Below are positions 1 through 13,402 of a stretch of DNA of 64,000 bases, piece after piece. The stretch covers positions 24,552,001 to 24,616,000 of the forward strand of contig OX485803.1 of NCBI GenBank assembly GCA_950295325.1, written 5' to 3'. Origin of the DNA: Polytrichum commune (Eukaryota; Streptophyta; Polytrichopsida; Polytrichales; Polytrichaceae). How positions within the stretch are numbered: the stretch's first letter is position 1; every line of letters starts with the position of its first letter. The position numbers and the translations under genes are program-made. Under the pieces are notes generated by a model. The model made no database searches, had not been told where the DNA came from, and was given only the letters and a program-made list of their open reading frames with translations.

Positions 1-56
1 CAGTGACTCTCCTTAATCAAATGCTTATATTTAATTGGTGTGTGGTTAGGTGAGCA

Positions 57-77
57 TAAACCCTAAACCCTAAACCC
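57..77. repeat. Short interstitial telomere-like repeat (CCCTAAA)
   Basis: About three head-to-tail heptads of CCCTAAA, the complement of the plant telomere unit TTTAGGG. With so few copies it is an interstitial telomeric motif or telo-box cluster, not a chromosome end. Confidence 0.7.
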
Positions 78-2423
78 TTCACACCCAACATCGAATACAA
101 TTGGGGAAAAAACATGTAACTCCAATCAAGGAATAAGGACGACGCACTTCTGAAAACCATAACTAAATCATGGGACATACAATTTTCAGCGTGGTATTTT
201 TTTTGCTAATGTTTCATCGTAGATTTCTAATGCAACACAAATTTGAAGACGTGAATCTTATTAGTAGAAAATGACGCCCCCAAAAAAACAAAGAAAAAAA
301 AAGCTAACCGAATAACACCCACACCTAATCAAATTTGAGCATAGTTGACGGACCCAAGAGCTATCAAGTTATCAACAAGAAGTCCAAACACGACCGCATT
401 CCGTTGATAGACTTGAACCTAATGCATGAGCGCTTGTTTTAAGCCCTCGGACCTGGTCCATGAGCCACTTAGAGCACGGCACCCTAAGCCCCACTACTAC
501 CTAATGCTTAACCGCTATTTGTCAAGGAAATATTTTGCATTATATTAAGTGGAGTTGGACCAATAAACTCATCGTGGCGGTTCACGCAAAGCGTGGTTCT
601 TATTACAGTATGTTGTCAACAACTTACCCGAAATTCGGGATCCATTGTTTCATTCTCCCAATGCCAAGTCTACAAATCCTCTTCACATTGTCTTTGGAGT
701 TACCCAAGCCAATTCAATGAATGGGGAGAAATTTTGAGCCAACTTGGACACTATCCTTCCTTTTTTAATTGTTATCAATTAGTTATTCATGTAGCTCACT
801 TTTCTTCTATATATATATATATATATATACATATATATACACACACATGTAAATTATAATTAGGTTGATAATCGAGCTTCAAATGGTTAGCATGTTTTAC
901 TTCAATCACTTTTGAGCACATGATTTTTTGGTGTTTGTTCTTGATCCACATCTGACCATACACCACTGAAATATATGTACATGAATAATATAAGTGTGTT
1001 TTTAACTATTACATCATTTGGGTTGTAGAGTTTCTACAAGATGTGTTTAAAAAAAAATTGATCCTCTGAAAACCATGATCTTTTAGAATCGACGGGGGTG
1101 GTGTGTGTGTGTCATTGTGTAGAAGTTGACTTTATGAAAATTTACCACATTGTCCAAGTGCATTTTCCAAATTGATGTTATTAATGTTAAAGGATTCAAA
1201 TACACAACATTGGTCTCTTTGTGTACAAATATACGCATAGCATTTTGATCATTTTGATCATTTTGATGCTATTTTTGTTTTCTCCTTCGTATGAGATAAT
1301 ATGTCAAATAAAGTTTCAATTTCATAAATTTGGTAACTGTGATTTCAAGAACACGCGAGACTTGTAGAATTTTGTTCATATGCCATACATTATAAACAAT
1401 GATCTTTCAAGGGTTCTCCTCAAGAGGTCGAAGGGCCTCAACACATGACCTAAGCACACAATTACGTCAAGATGTTCAACAAATTGTAAAAATTGCACTT
1501 GACGAATGACTTCAATTTAGAAGGGCCACATTTGACACAAACGAGAAATTGTGAAACGTCACAAATGGAATTGTGTAGCTCTTGAATACACATTTTTGTG
1601 GATGTTGAGCTCTAATTGGCCATTTTGGATGCTTAGAGGTTAAGTGAAAATCACACCGAAAAGGAGTTATAGAGCCTTGTGGGCCACGATATTCTAAACA
1701 TTGCAAACTACGTTGAAAAAAGGTGGATAGTCACCGGAGTGGCCCATGTTTTTGCCAACCCATATCGATCGTGTTCAAGCTCACTAAATCATGTACATTT
1801 GTAATTAGTGTAGGATGTCACATGTTTTGCCAAGGCAAGTAAGCATTGTCACTTTTTTCCAAGGGGAACAATCCTATCTAACGTGCAAGGATCGAGTCAC
1901 GTAAAACTGGACCAAGTCCAAGTGGATAATTACAACATGCACAATCTTATCATAGGATCTTCCGATAGAATTTTATGGTAGGTTCATCTGATAGGATGTG
2001 TAGAGTTGATTATGATAATGTTATATCAATTCTTTATATTACATTTTCATTGCTTGCCATTGAATTGTATTAAAAAATATGATCAAAAATTAGATTAATT
2101 AGATTTTTTCATCGTATTCTACTATCATAACATTCAAGGAATTGTTGAGGGTTCACATATCTCTCTTGAAAGTTAGGGGTATTGGAAGTGTATCGATGGA
2201 TCCGCCCATACATTTGAAACAACCAAATAATCCAAAACTAGAGAATATGTCCATGTTTACTCAAATACGAGTTATGCTCCCATGAAGTTACATCATTTAT
2301 CAACTAAGAAGTAATAAGTGGTTGGATGACAATTATAATACGTGACCTCCAAAAAAAAAATTAACATCCACGTGAATGTTTTCGTGACACGTATTGAGAG
2401 GGATATTAAAAACCTAAATCCTT
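78..2423. other. AT-rich intergenic sequence, no gene seen
   Basis: No open frame with protein-like composition or believable splice structure. The only ordered element is an (AT)n microsatellite with short AC tails at 809-847. A short triplication of ATTTTGATC is visible near 1,245-1,265. Confidence 0.5.
809..847. repeat. (AT)n/(AC)n microsatellite
   Basis: Alternating AT run interrupted by single C bases and ending in a short ACACAC stretch. Simple sequence; no function visible. Confidence 0.9.
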
Positions 2424-2512
2424 TGACGTTGTTGTTGTTAATTCACCCTAGTTTAAGTGCACTTAAACGTTGTTGTTGTTGATTCATCCTAGTTTAAGCC
2501 CACTTAGTTGAT
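2424..2512 (+). repeat. Tandem duplication of a 44-bp unit
   Basis: Two adjacent copies beginning ACGTTGTTGTTGTT and ending in a GTTTAAG...CACTTA stretch, differing at a few positions. Seen directly; no coding potential. Confidence 0.75.
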
Positions 2513-3970
2513 TCGGGTCTACAATCATGACTTAAGGATCACATATGCTAAATACATACACACTCAAACTCTGCACCAATAATCAACATTTTCATGCTCG
2601 GCTCCCTTGGTTCAACCTCCCCCCTCAATAGGTGTTGTAAACACTTACCCATATTACTCTAGAGGATACAATATTTCAACAAAAAGAAAGTAATCTCCCC
2701 TTCAAGTTTTGCCACATGTCAATCCTACATTAGATGAGACCCCGTTGAATCCTACATGGAAACTCCATTTTGGTAGCAGCAGTAGAGATGAAATAGAGCG
2801 CACACTTACAACAAGTGAATAATTGGTGTGGATCCTTAATAAGATAGCTAGATTTTTTAATTTTTTCTAACAAACACTCCATTTACCAAGCTCCCACTAA
2901 AAATATCTCATTTTGGGTATTTGAATCCTACCGTGCCATTATTTGGAGGATATCGCCAACACGAAAATAGCTGGCTTACACGAAGCAGATACTAAGACTT
3001 GACACGAAGAATACCACAACATACCATTTTCATGTACGGGACATGTTGTTGGTGTTGCGGCTCCCCTCCTTTCGGTGGGCATACAAAACAATGTAGGTAT
3101 GGGCCAAACCCCCTTCCAACCATTCCTTTACGAGACCCGGTCTCCCCCGAAAATTATCAACGTGGACCCCACACGAATTAGGACGTAGAACAAGAAGAAG
3201 GCTGAAGGGAAGCTACACCGAAGTTGAAGTCCAAGGTCTCTATTGCTCTTGCTTATTTGGCATTATCCCCCTTGGCTTTTAGTATGCGTATAATCATGGC
3301 ACCAAAAAACCCCGACCCTCCCTCCCCCCCCACCCGCTTTTCAATCTTTTAGTCTTTTAATTTGGGAGCCCATGGACTTGGCCAAGGCCGGCGCCATGTA
3401 CCACTCATCACCTTCAAAGACGGATTCCATGTCGAATCACCGAAGACCGCCTTTGGACTCGACTCCCCAAAACCCAAAAACGTTCTAACCAACTAAGTTA
3501 AGTTGTGTTGAGCTTCTTCGGTTGTTGGGTTTCTCTAGGATAGCGATAGATCTCGTTGCCTAGATCACATTTTGATAAAAATAGGGTTAGGTGTTCTAGT
3601 GATGATAGTTTAGGGCGATATGTAGCAATTTAAGATGTGGTGTGTTCTTGGATCCCAATATAGAGGATACGTGGTCTCTATCCCCGGCTTCTAGGAAGGG
3701 GAAGACATGTCAATTTTGAAGCCCCCTTATTTTGTTGGAGTCAAGAATAGGTCAATTGTTGACAATAGCAAGTGAAATGACAAATGGGCTATTGATTTGT
3801 GATGATTCTATTTGTTTTGTTTTGTTAAACATGTAATTCAACCTCTTGAGTCTCTCAATGTTAAAATATAGAAACAAAAGGTTGAGACTACAATCTTATG
3901 TTTGGTGGACATTGATTCAATGTTGTAATTTGATGTGATTTGATTGTGTTGATTTGTGGATTTAAAGATA
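2513..3970. other. Intergenic sequence, no gene seen
   Basis: Short open frames only, none with convincing protein composition. No RNA gene or ordered repeat recognised. Confidence 0.45.
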
Positions 3971-4205
3971 TGAACCTTATGGTGGGACACCACGTCCCAA
4001 ATGAATCAGAGCCTCCTTAATGATGGTTTTGTGGTTGTAAGTGATCAGACTTAGAAACCAACTTCGAACATCATAGTGTGTATAAAACATTGAGATAATC
4101 TCAACGCCGCTTTGATCGCCTTCAACTGACCATTTTTTATGCTGACACGGGCATCAGGGTTTAACTGGTGTATTATGGGACACCAGTGTCCCACCATAAG
4201 GTTCA
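3971..4205. mobile_element. MITE-like element with 23-bp terminal inverted repeats
   Basis: The left end (3,968-3,990, beginning ATATGAACCTTATGG) is repeated perfectly in inverted orientation at 4,186-4,208. If the flanking TA dinucleotides are target duplications, the element is 235 bp, starting TGAACC and ending GGTTCA. It has no coding capacity. Short length, TIRs and TA flanks fit a non-autonomous Tc1/mariner (Stowaway-like) element, but the superfamily is inferred from TSD size only. Confidence 0.75.
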
Positions 4206-5059
4206 TATGTGGTGTGGTATGTGAACTTCCCTAGTTGAATCCCATGCTCTGTCATGTAAAAAGGGTTAACAAATAACCTAGAAACAAACACAAGGCTCAA
4301 CTTGGGCATTGCCATGCACAATAATGTGTATTTGAGCTACATGTACTTCCATATTTCACCAATTGTGGAAAAATAATAAACGTATCTAGGATTCCCTATT
4401 TTTTCTAATGTACTTTTCAAACCCAAGGGGCATACTCTTTATTGGAAACCTAAATGACGTGCATGGGTGAAACCCCTTATATACAAGGAATTGATAAGAG
4501 AATACAAATGTATATGTACTAACGGTAGGCTAGAAAATAAGCTCATGTATTTATACTAAGATCTTCAACTTATTGCTATAAATGCCTCCACTACATACAC
4601 ATATATAAATCATGAAATAAATAGACCTCTACGACATATACAAAACCCTACAAGAATGAACAAGGCAATCATTGGGGACTATTACCATAAGACATAATGG
4701 ATGAAAATGTCCAAATTTAATAAACTAGCACATGATTTGTGAAAAATTTCTATAACACTTAAAGCACCTTTTGTACGTCTACCTTTACTTCAAACTTCTC
4801 AATAACCTTTTTGATTGTACACACTAGAGACAAATAATGCCCCTTCCTTATGTATACTATGTACACTAATGTCTCAAATAATATCCTTTTCTGCACAATC
4901 ATAAGTTTGTACATGGTATGAAGAGTCTACCCCCCCCCCCAAGTTTTTAGATTGGTTGATAACCTTTATGTTATTGAATATTTGGTTACAAAACACACAA
5001 AGTGTATCTCCTTGATGCAAATTTATGTTCGTATTTTGATCAATATTTTCATCCAATAC

Positions 5060-5063
<4 letters not shown>

Positions 5064-5135
<72 letters not shown>
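5064..5135. repeat. (CT)36 microsatellite
   Basis: Uninterrupted CT dinucleotide run of about 72 bp. Apparent Ser-Leu or Arg-Glu open frames across it are simple-sequence artefacts. Confidence 0.95.
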
Positions 5136-5140
<5 letters not shown>

Positions 5141-8100
5141 CATCATTGTATCATCTTAATTTGATAACAATCATTTGTCATTAAGAAACTTGATATAATC
5201 GGTAGAAACTACATTTTCATAGATTGTTGGAAACCACAACGATGATATGATCTTGAAGTGATCAAATTGTCAAAATATCTCTTGTGGTGTGAGCTCTTCA
5301 CGAAATATAACCAAATACCATTTATGACACTTTTGCGCTTAGGCTTTTGGGATGATAACCAATTCTAATACTTATATTAGGGCAAACAAGTGCTAAATTA
5401 TACTAGTTTATTCTGAACATATGATGTACTCCAATCAAGATTACAACTTTGGAATCTTTCGGCTTCATATTTGATTGTTTACTTGTTCTACCAAAATCAC
5501 TCTACTGTGAGTCTCTACCAAAGTCATCCAAACTCATGACTTGGTGATCTCTTGATCCTCTAAATCCACGATGTCAACCACATATCTCTAGAGGCAAAAT
5601 TGTGATCTATTTTTTTTTTGAATTATTGAAATCCCGTTTGAAATGCTTTATTTTAACTAATGCTTCAATGATTGCATTATTTTCCTACTTTCTTTTCTTA
5701 TGTGTTGCATTACACTACTATGAAAAAAATTGTCACATCAAGACTAATACATACATTGGAAGATAAATACATTATTTATGACGGATCTTAATATCAACAT
5801 GATTATAACAATACACATCACCTTTTGTATATTTGTGGTGCTCAACCTAATTTTCTAAAATTGGCATATCCTCTTTCGTGGGTGATGAAAACATGACATA
5901 AATGACAAGGTAGATTGAACCTACATTCACAAATGTCTTTTGTTGTTTAGTTGACTATATGTTGGAGGATTACTTAGAGAGAAAGATACGTAGCACCAAT
6001 TGTATGTTGATGTGAACGAGAGACGCTTCACCCCATGATCAAAACCCGCTAACCTAAATGTAAACGCTAGGCATGTTTATGGAGGATGGTTGAGGGACAA
6101 GGCCTATGGCATCCCAGAAGAGGTGCTCTCTTTTGGAAAAAGGTGAGGGCCATGAGTCTTCTAGTATACGGTAGGCATACTTTGGTATTTGAGGTGTATG
6201 TTGGATTGTAGTGTAGGTTGGTGGGTATTAACCCTTAATAACCATGAGACCCAAAAGAGTCTACAATTGTTGTATAAAGGCTTTAGGTTCTAGTAGTTAT
6301 TCTAGTTGCCAAAAGTATGGAAATAAAATACAGGGCCTTGGTCCCATGTATCATGTCAATTCAATAATTATAATTATAATGGCATGGATTGCTACCCAAA
6401 AAGTGTCCTAAATGCGTATTGAGAAATGTTGTCATGTACACTTGGTGACGTTTGGTGCCCATACATAATAATTGCTATAAGGTATGCAAGACCTCCCATG
6501 ACTTGTAGTATGGTTGCCAAACCGTTTGTTATTGGCCTAGCCGGGCTAGTGTAATCGTCAAGAGTTGTGTTTACAAGCCATGGAGGTCCAAATGTGACTT
6601 GAGCACCTAGAATAACGATCCCTTGTGTACAAGAAAGGAAATTTTATGTACCATCCATATTGTTGTATTATAAACCATCCATGTTGCTATCATGTGTACC
6701 ATGTGCCTTATGCAACTAGAATCCCCTAAGCGGGATAGGGAGCTCTAGATTTATATTAGATATCCATGTCTTCCTCTCTTTGTATTTATATTTATATTTT
6801 TACCCAAACATGTCAAGCCTTCGCGTCTTCTTTCTAGTTTTACCTTCTATTTATGTTTTTTTGTATGATTATTTTCTCCATCCACAAATTCCATGAAAAC
6901 GCCCTTTGTTCATCAAATACTTTTCATCCAAAATAAAAGTACATTTACTTCCGCATGGAATCATATTGTATTGTGCATGCATGCGTGCATGGTAAGAGAT
7001 TTTCCTTTGACAATGTTTGAAAATGTAGATTTCATCACAACTGCATACAAAATAACCTCAATTCTTAAGGGTATTGACATGTATATTGGTGGGGGGGATT
7101 GTTACTATGAGGTTGATTAGGATTGTAGATGAGTGCGCGAGTTTTTTGGGCTTGAATGTCATGGATTAGGCTGAAGCAACCCTCGAAAGATGTAACATGT
7201 GAGACATATTTACTATCCCTACATTGAGACTATTGTCGGGACATATCCGCCACCTTGCAACTATTGAATTATGTTGGCATTTCATATTGTGGGTAAGGAT
7301 GTGGATGCTATACTGAGTGGGGAAGGATAGGGGTACGATAGCTTTCTAGACGTCATTTGTCAAGCATTAACATGATGTGATATCTACAGATGGCGAGGTG
7401 TATTTTTTCCATGCATGCATGTATATGTATCAAAGGGGGGGGGGGTTTCGAAGTTGGATGTGGAGGGTATTAATGGTATTTTTGTGGATGCCCCCAAATT
7501 CTAGCGGTCACTATGGGAATGACAGTTCTTAGCATTGTTTCCCTTCCACTGGATAGTTCTATGATATATTACGATGGTAGGTATCCAATCCATACTCATG
7601 GATTTGAATCTTGTAGTGGAGAAGATTATGTTGTAAGGAACCGCAATTCATGTAGAAGGTTGCGATGGTTACTTGGAGGAGTAAGCTTATATTTTAATCC
7701 ATAGAATGTTGCATCCATAATTGAATTAGTGAGGAAAAAACTAAACCCCAATGAAGAGGTCCTAATCAAGCTTATGATGCCTACTCACATCTTCATTTGC
7801 TCTTTGTAGTCGAGGCGTGTAAAATAGTATTTCATTACCGTAGAGAGTGCTTAATGTCATCTTCACTAATCGTGAAATGTAGTTTTCGTGTGAGATTCAA
7901 GCATGGGGGTGGACTCTTCATACCACATACAAACTAATGCGAGTGTAAAAAGGGGTACTATCTGAGGCATTAGCGTACATAGTATACGTAAAGGAGAGGT
8001 AATTTTCTTTTTTTTCTAGTGTATATATTTGAAAAGAACACTAAGAATCTTAAAGCTAAGGTAGATGTACAAAAGGGGACGCTAAGGTTTAGAGGACAAC

Positions 8101-10629
8101 TTTGACAAGAGATTTGTTCATTTCATCTGATTCACATTTTCATCCAATGTTGTCGTATGATAATAGTCCTCAATGACTATCATGTTCATTTTTGTTAGGG
8201 TTTGCATCGGGGTTCTATGTTTCTACAAATTGGAGGCTTTTGAACAACATAGGCTTCCTTGAGTTTTTCTCTATGGATTTTGACTAAATTATTGTGCTCT
8301 AGTTTTTTTTCAGATTGGTGTAATTGTTGAGTTACTTGCTATGGATGAAAATTTGTTCAATGACTTTCTCATTGAAAAGTAAAGATATATTTTATATGTA
8401 ATAAAATCCTATTTAAGTCATGATTTATATTTTGCACATTTTAATGTGACCCACACTAATTATTTCCACGCTAGTTTTTCACCGGTTGAAATACCACGGA
8501 CTCACATAATCTTGAGAATAAAGAAGTACTATTTATATCTTAATTTGATATTATTCAACACGTAGACATGTGTCATCATTATATATGCCATAAAATTATT
8601 CACTTATAAATGCATAAAATAGTATACATCTAATTTATGAATGCATAATTTTTTGTATCATCCATAAATAGACATGATCAAACCTTGGGTTTGAGACCAC
8701 TTTAATGCATCCTGAGCATGCGTGTGCTCATAACACCTACTATGACAACAATTTGAAACCAAAGTATTGTAATCATGAGTTATGAGAAAATTTTATTCAT
8801 TTGAGACTTCAAAGTACTTACAAGAAGTTCGCAAATTTATTTTAGAATACCACCCATATATGGATGTGAACTTGGGATTGATAGCAACAAATGTACTTCA
8901 CATAAATTCTACGATTTCTAGCCTTGCATGCTTCATTCAAAACAAGTGAACGATGTGGTTTTACTACCTACTAGAAAAAAATTTGGGCCTCCAAGACTTA
9001 ATAATGGGTGAATATTCACAACACCTACTAAAGGGGAGGGCAAACCAAGGGATAGGAAAGTGAAAACGAAAAATTCGGTTGTAGGACTTGGGAAGTACTA
9101 TCTTAATCTAAACGAACCGCTAAATCAAGGTCAAAGACTTGAATCAATCTATTGAGCTTAAATTGGGATGAAATCAATAATCAACCTAAAGGAGTTCAAT
9201 TTTTGCTTCCACTTTGGGAGAGGTGAGAAAACCATACTGCTTAACAATGTTATGAGCGGAGAGAGGGAATCATCACATACTTGCGTCCATTTTCTTCATC
9301 CAACATAAAAACCCGACCCCTTACAAGGTTGTGGTTTGTTCCTCTCAAATGACTTGAAACAAACTCGATTGGGATTTTTGATGCTAATTCCAGTGTCAAA
9401 CAAACTAAAAATGAAAATTGGGAATGCATCCTATTTCAGGGGCTGTTATTTTGGATGAATGAGAGGTACACTTGTATGCGGTAATTTCCTCTCTCCGTTA
9501 GGAGCATTCAGCAAAATCGAGTAATTATCAATTTTGATTGCAACGAATGGGGAGAACTTACCATTGGTTCCACATGAACCGGTTGAGGGGCCGATCCCAC
9601 CAGCCAGTTCTAACACCATCCATCAGCATCTCCAGCTGTAATAGTCTAAAAAATGATGGGCCAACATCTATTTCTCCACATAATCCCCACGAATTTCACG
9701 GTTGGAACCGGACGGAAATTTTGGTGTGATCAGGGCACGAGTTTGAGAAATAACCAATCAAAGTTCAAGACCTCAAGCAAATTGCCCAATGTTGTGGAGG
9801 AATCAATGGCAAATACCTCAAATCAACAAAGGGCAACGGAAAGATCACATGCTTCAACATGTAATTGGTCGTGGTCTGAGATGACTCTAAACTACCGGAT
9901 GACAGTGAAAAGGTATCCAACACCAAACGGAGTGGTTGGCAGTTCGATTCCCGACTGTGAAATCTTCTCTCTACTTGACATAATAACCAACCAAGTGGTC
10001 AAAAACACCTCCCCTTCTGCATTAAAAAAGTAAAAAAATCAAAAAAAAATTAAAAACCCAAAAATCATGTAACTGGTTGAACTTGGAAACACTAAGATTT
10101 CGACCAATTATGCCCAAAATCCTCCCCAGACACTGGAAGGTTACCTGAAATTGAGTCGATTAAGTTCCAGGATTTGCAAAAGAAAGGGGAGAATGAGAAT
10201 GTGTGGATGAAGGCTATGTATATGTATATATATATATATATAGTCCCAGTTGCGGATTGCGGCTTCGATCACTCGAATGACTGCCTATAAAGTTTTGTCT
10301 CATGTTCTACTTTCTGACCGACAATTGCCACGACAGTGCTGTTTGTTTGGTGCCGAAAATCATAGAATAGCCCAAAAACGGTGGCCTACAAAAGTGGCTT
10401 GGGCGCTACCTTGGGTTGCAATTGACTCGTGAGCGGACAAAGGTGGACTTCTAATATTATTCTTCTTATTTTTTTCTTTTGTGGGGGATGCATTCATTGA
10501 TAATTTACCACCGTTTGAAATTCTTCACAGTGTTGTGGGCTACAAGGACCCAAGTAGCCCACATCCCCATTAAATGACCACCGAACCATTGTCGTAACAC
10601 TAAGGACAGGCTTCACTACACCACAAGCC

Positions 10630-10690
10630 CAAAGTTGAGCGATCGTATTGGTCAAGAGCAAAAACATTTTGGACTCAAGGATTGTACACT
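10630..10690 (+). repeat. Dispersed repeat, copy 1 of a pair
   Basis: Shares TTGAGCGATCGTAT and the following AAGAGCAAAAA segment with 11,536-11,595 on the same strand about 900 bp downstream. Probably a remnant of a short dispersed element; family unknown. Confidence 0.6.
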
Positions 10691-11535
10691 AGCGTAACAT
10701 TATACAATTCCCTGGATGTGTTATGTGGGACCATGTATGTTGTATCACATGAGCACAATTCTCCTTGGATTTCGGGATCTCCTGTTTATGGGGAGCACAC
10801 AGTGTGTGAGTTGTGAAAATTTTCGACAAGTAGATGTAAATCATCAGGGTTAGAAATAAAAATAAAGCCTCTTTCTTTGGGAAAAGATTGTTATGTAGTT
10901 GCTCGGTAATGTTATGTGGGGTATGGGGTTCAAGGTATGAGAAAATGAGGTGGCGTTCATCTGGCATCACTTTCATGGTAAACCTCATCGGTTTACACTT
11001 AAAAAATAAATTTCTTTTTATAGTATAGATGTGTCTAATTCAATTGTAGCAAAACTCTAGACACCTCTGTTCAAGTGGTATGTGGTTAGATGTGAACCTA
11101 AGAACTAGCACCAAAAGGACGCGTGTTTAAAAGAGATTGGACTACGTGCTCAAAACATGCTAACCATTCTAGGCTCGATAGTGAACATGATTGGGAGGGG
11201 GGTTGTATGACCCACCTTCACGAGCATCAAAACCTTCACTTTGAAAATGAATGAGAAATTCATGTGAACTTTGAAAGTTGTGCAGCATATGGTTGTAGGC
11301 TCAATTTACATTAGCTATTCATTTCTTACGTGAAGTGAGTGTAGCAAGAAAAACAAAATAATACAAGTCTACCTTCATTTGAGAAACCAAATTTCAAGCT
11401 TAGGGGTCCAATCTTGAACCTGAAAATATAGTCTATATTAAGGATTGTTTTGAAACCCAAATTTCTTGGACCTGGATCCCAATGTAAAGCTACTATGAGG
11501 GTGGGTGTTCAATAGGGACCAAGAACAAAAACACT

Positions 11536-11595
11536 CCAAAATTGAGCGATCGTATGGGTAAGAGCAAAAATTTGGACACAAGGAGTTCACTCTAC
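11536..11595 (+). repeat. Dispersed repeat, copy 2 of a pair
   Basis: Diverged direct repeat of the segment near 10,630, with small indels. Confidence 0.6.
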
Positions 11596-12362
11596 GGCTC
11601 AAGTCCAAAGTATGAAGAAAATGTAGTGATGATAATTTAGCACCACTTTGTGATCAAATCTTGTAGGTCTCAATCTCAAGACAATCTCTTCAACCTTGGG
11701 TTCAACTTTGAATATGAAAACAAAGGTGCACTAATAAGGGTTGTTTGGGAGCCCCAAGTTTCTTGAACCCCGGATCCTAATGTGTGCACACCTTAAGTTT
11801 GCCATCAAAATTGCAAAACAAAATTTAGGGATTCAATGTTGAAAAAGTAAGTGCAAGAAGGTGGTTTAGTTCTCACATTATGTGCACCGGCTTCTTTCAT
11901 TATTATTGGGGGATCCATGATGTCGAAAAAGATTTTGACCCCTTAAAACCACGTGTGTGATAACAATAGTTTTCCTCGTGTTAGAGTACAAACCGATAAT
12001 TTTCAAATGATGTGTGTGACATTCATGATTCCCACACGTTGTCATTAACCGGGTGGTCCTCGCATATAAACTAGAACTATGGGATCTTAATTCTCGTGGC
12101 AACGTGTGTGTTATTATGAGTTGTTTGCTATTCAAAAAGGATTATGTTTGATGAATGAGAGGTACTCTAATAATACAATAATTCCCTCTTTCCGTATCAT
12201 CCCAAATCTCTCATTAAGACTCTAAAGTGTAGATTGTTGCGATCTTGCTCATTTGTATGAGTGGAAACCCCCTTAATTTAGTATAAAGTAATCGGGAAAC
12301 ACTTTTTTAGGGAATGCTTAACAACACATGTTAAACCTCTTACCTCCTTAAACGAGATGAGA

Positions 12363-12564
12363 TACATGGATTATGGTATTTAGTGTCACTTGCTCATCGC
12401 ATTTACATAGTGTTGTATATGATTTTGACCGACATCTGTAGGTTTTTACCTGCTAAACAACTTTTCTATCTAACCTTAAATGGCATAGAATAAGATGCAT
12501 AATGAAAATTTATATCGTTGCATAATGCCAAGTGGTTGCAACACTAAATATTGTAAAAGGTGTA
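12363..12564. mobile_element. Decayed MITE of the TACACC family
   Basis: The right end, read on the minus strand, begins TACACCTTTTACAATATTTA and is very close to the ends of the element at 13,183-13,402. The left end (TACATGGATTATGGTATTTA) is a more diverged version in the opposite orientation. About 200 bp, no coding capacity. Read as an older copy of the same family. Confidence 0.55.
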
Positions 12565-13182
12565 GCATCATCAATAAATAACAAAATACATGTGTAAAAT
12601 TTACGCACCGAATGATAATTAGACGTCCCTTATTTACAGCGTGTTTACACCACTTTTTAAATTCTCTCATTGGTTGAGAGTGAGAAATGAGTGGCGGTCC
12701 CACTTCATTTTTACACAAGGCCACTAAAAGTGGGTGAGAAAGTGATATGAAAGTTGCACGGAATCCTTCATGTCTAGATTTGGATAATGTTTGGTGGTCA
12801 CCCATATTTTGCAATGAGAAAATCCAATTTGATTGTCTTAGTGGAACCTGAAGACGACCGTGTCTAAAAACATACATGTTTGTAAAGATTTTTTTACAAA
12901 GTCTATTCATAATCTATGTATTCTAATCAAATCATTTACTTTTAGCTTCAAAAATACAAATATGTCGTGGTCTAAATCTGCCTATTATATATCCCATGAC
13001 CAAATAATTCTCTTAAACCACGAGTTAGAGTTTCCCGTAATCATGGCTTCGGACTGCTGACCATGACCACGAGAAATCCTTAACCTTTTTTTCTCACACC
13101 TTTGTCCACGTTCGTAAATCAACCCTTTATTGCCACTGGTCATACTGCTTGCACACATGTAAACATATAGTATGCAATCCCC

Positions 13183-13402
13183 TACACCATTTACAATATT
13201 TAGTGTCACTTACTATCTGGAGTTATCCAATGCTATAACTTCTCAGGTTTAATGTAAGTTATCACCAAATAGCAATCTTAATGTTCTATAATATCCAAAC
13301 AACCCATTTAATCAGTCGGTTTTAAAAGAATACCTATAGCAAATAAGTATCACACTATGTATTTCCAAATAGTAAGTGACACTCCATACCGTAAACGGTG
13401 TA
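13183..13402. mobile_element. MITE-like element with 38-bp terminal inverted repeats
   Basis: Inverted repeats at 13,184-13,221 and 13,364-13,401 match at 32 of 38 positions, sharing AGTGTCACTTACTAT. Both ends are bordered by TA. The 220-bp element has no open frame. Size, TIR and TA flanks fit a non-autonomous Tc1/mariner-type MITE; the superfamily is inference. Confidence 0.75.

Larger units (their letters stand above)
4206..12362. other. Gene-poor intergenic sequence
   Basis: No credible protein gene. Contents: a long (CT)n run at 5,064-5,135, a poly-G run near 7,435-7,446, an (AT)n run near 10,218-10,242, and a dispersed repeat pair at 10,630-10,690 and 11,536-11,595. The stretch around 9,930-9,960 has a B-box-like GTTCGATTCCC that could be a decayed tRNA-derived SINE, but no matching A box was found. 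Confidence 0.45.

Noticed and set aside
57-77. Chromosome end (telomere)
   Set aside because: Only about three heptads, followed by ordinary sequence on both sides.
4874-5184. Ser-Leu or Arg-Glu rich open frames
   Set aside because: They result from the (CT)36 microsatellite and have no other support.
9895-9965. tRNA-like B box (GTTCGATTCCC)
   Set aside because: No cloverleaf and no matching A box upstream. At most a decayed tRNA-derived SINE, not called.
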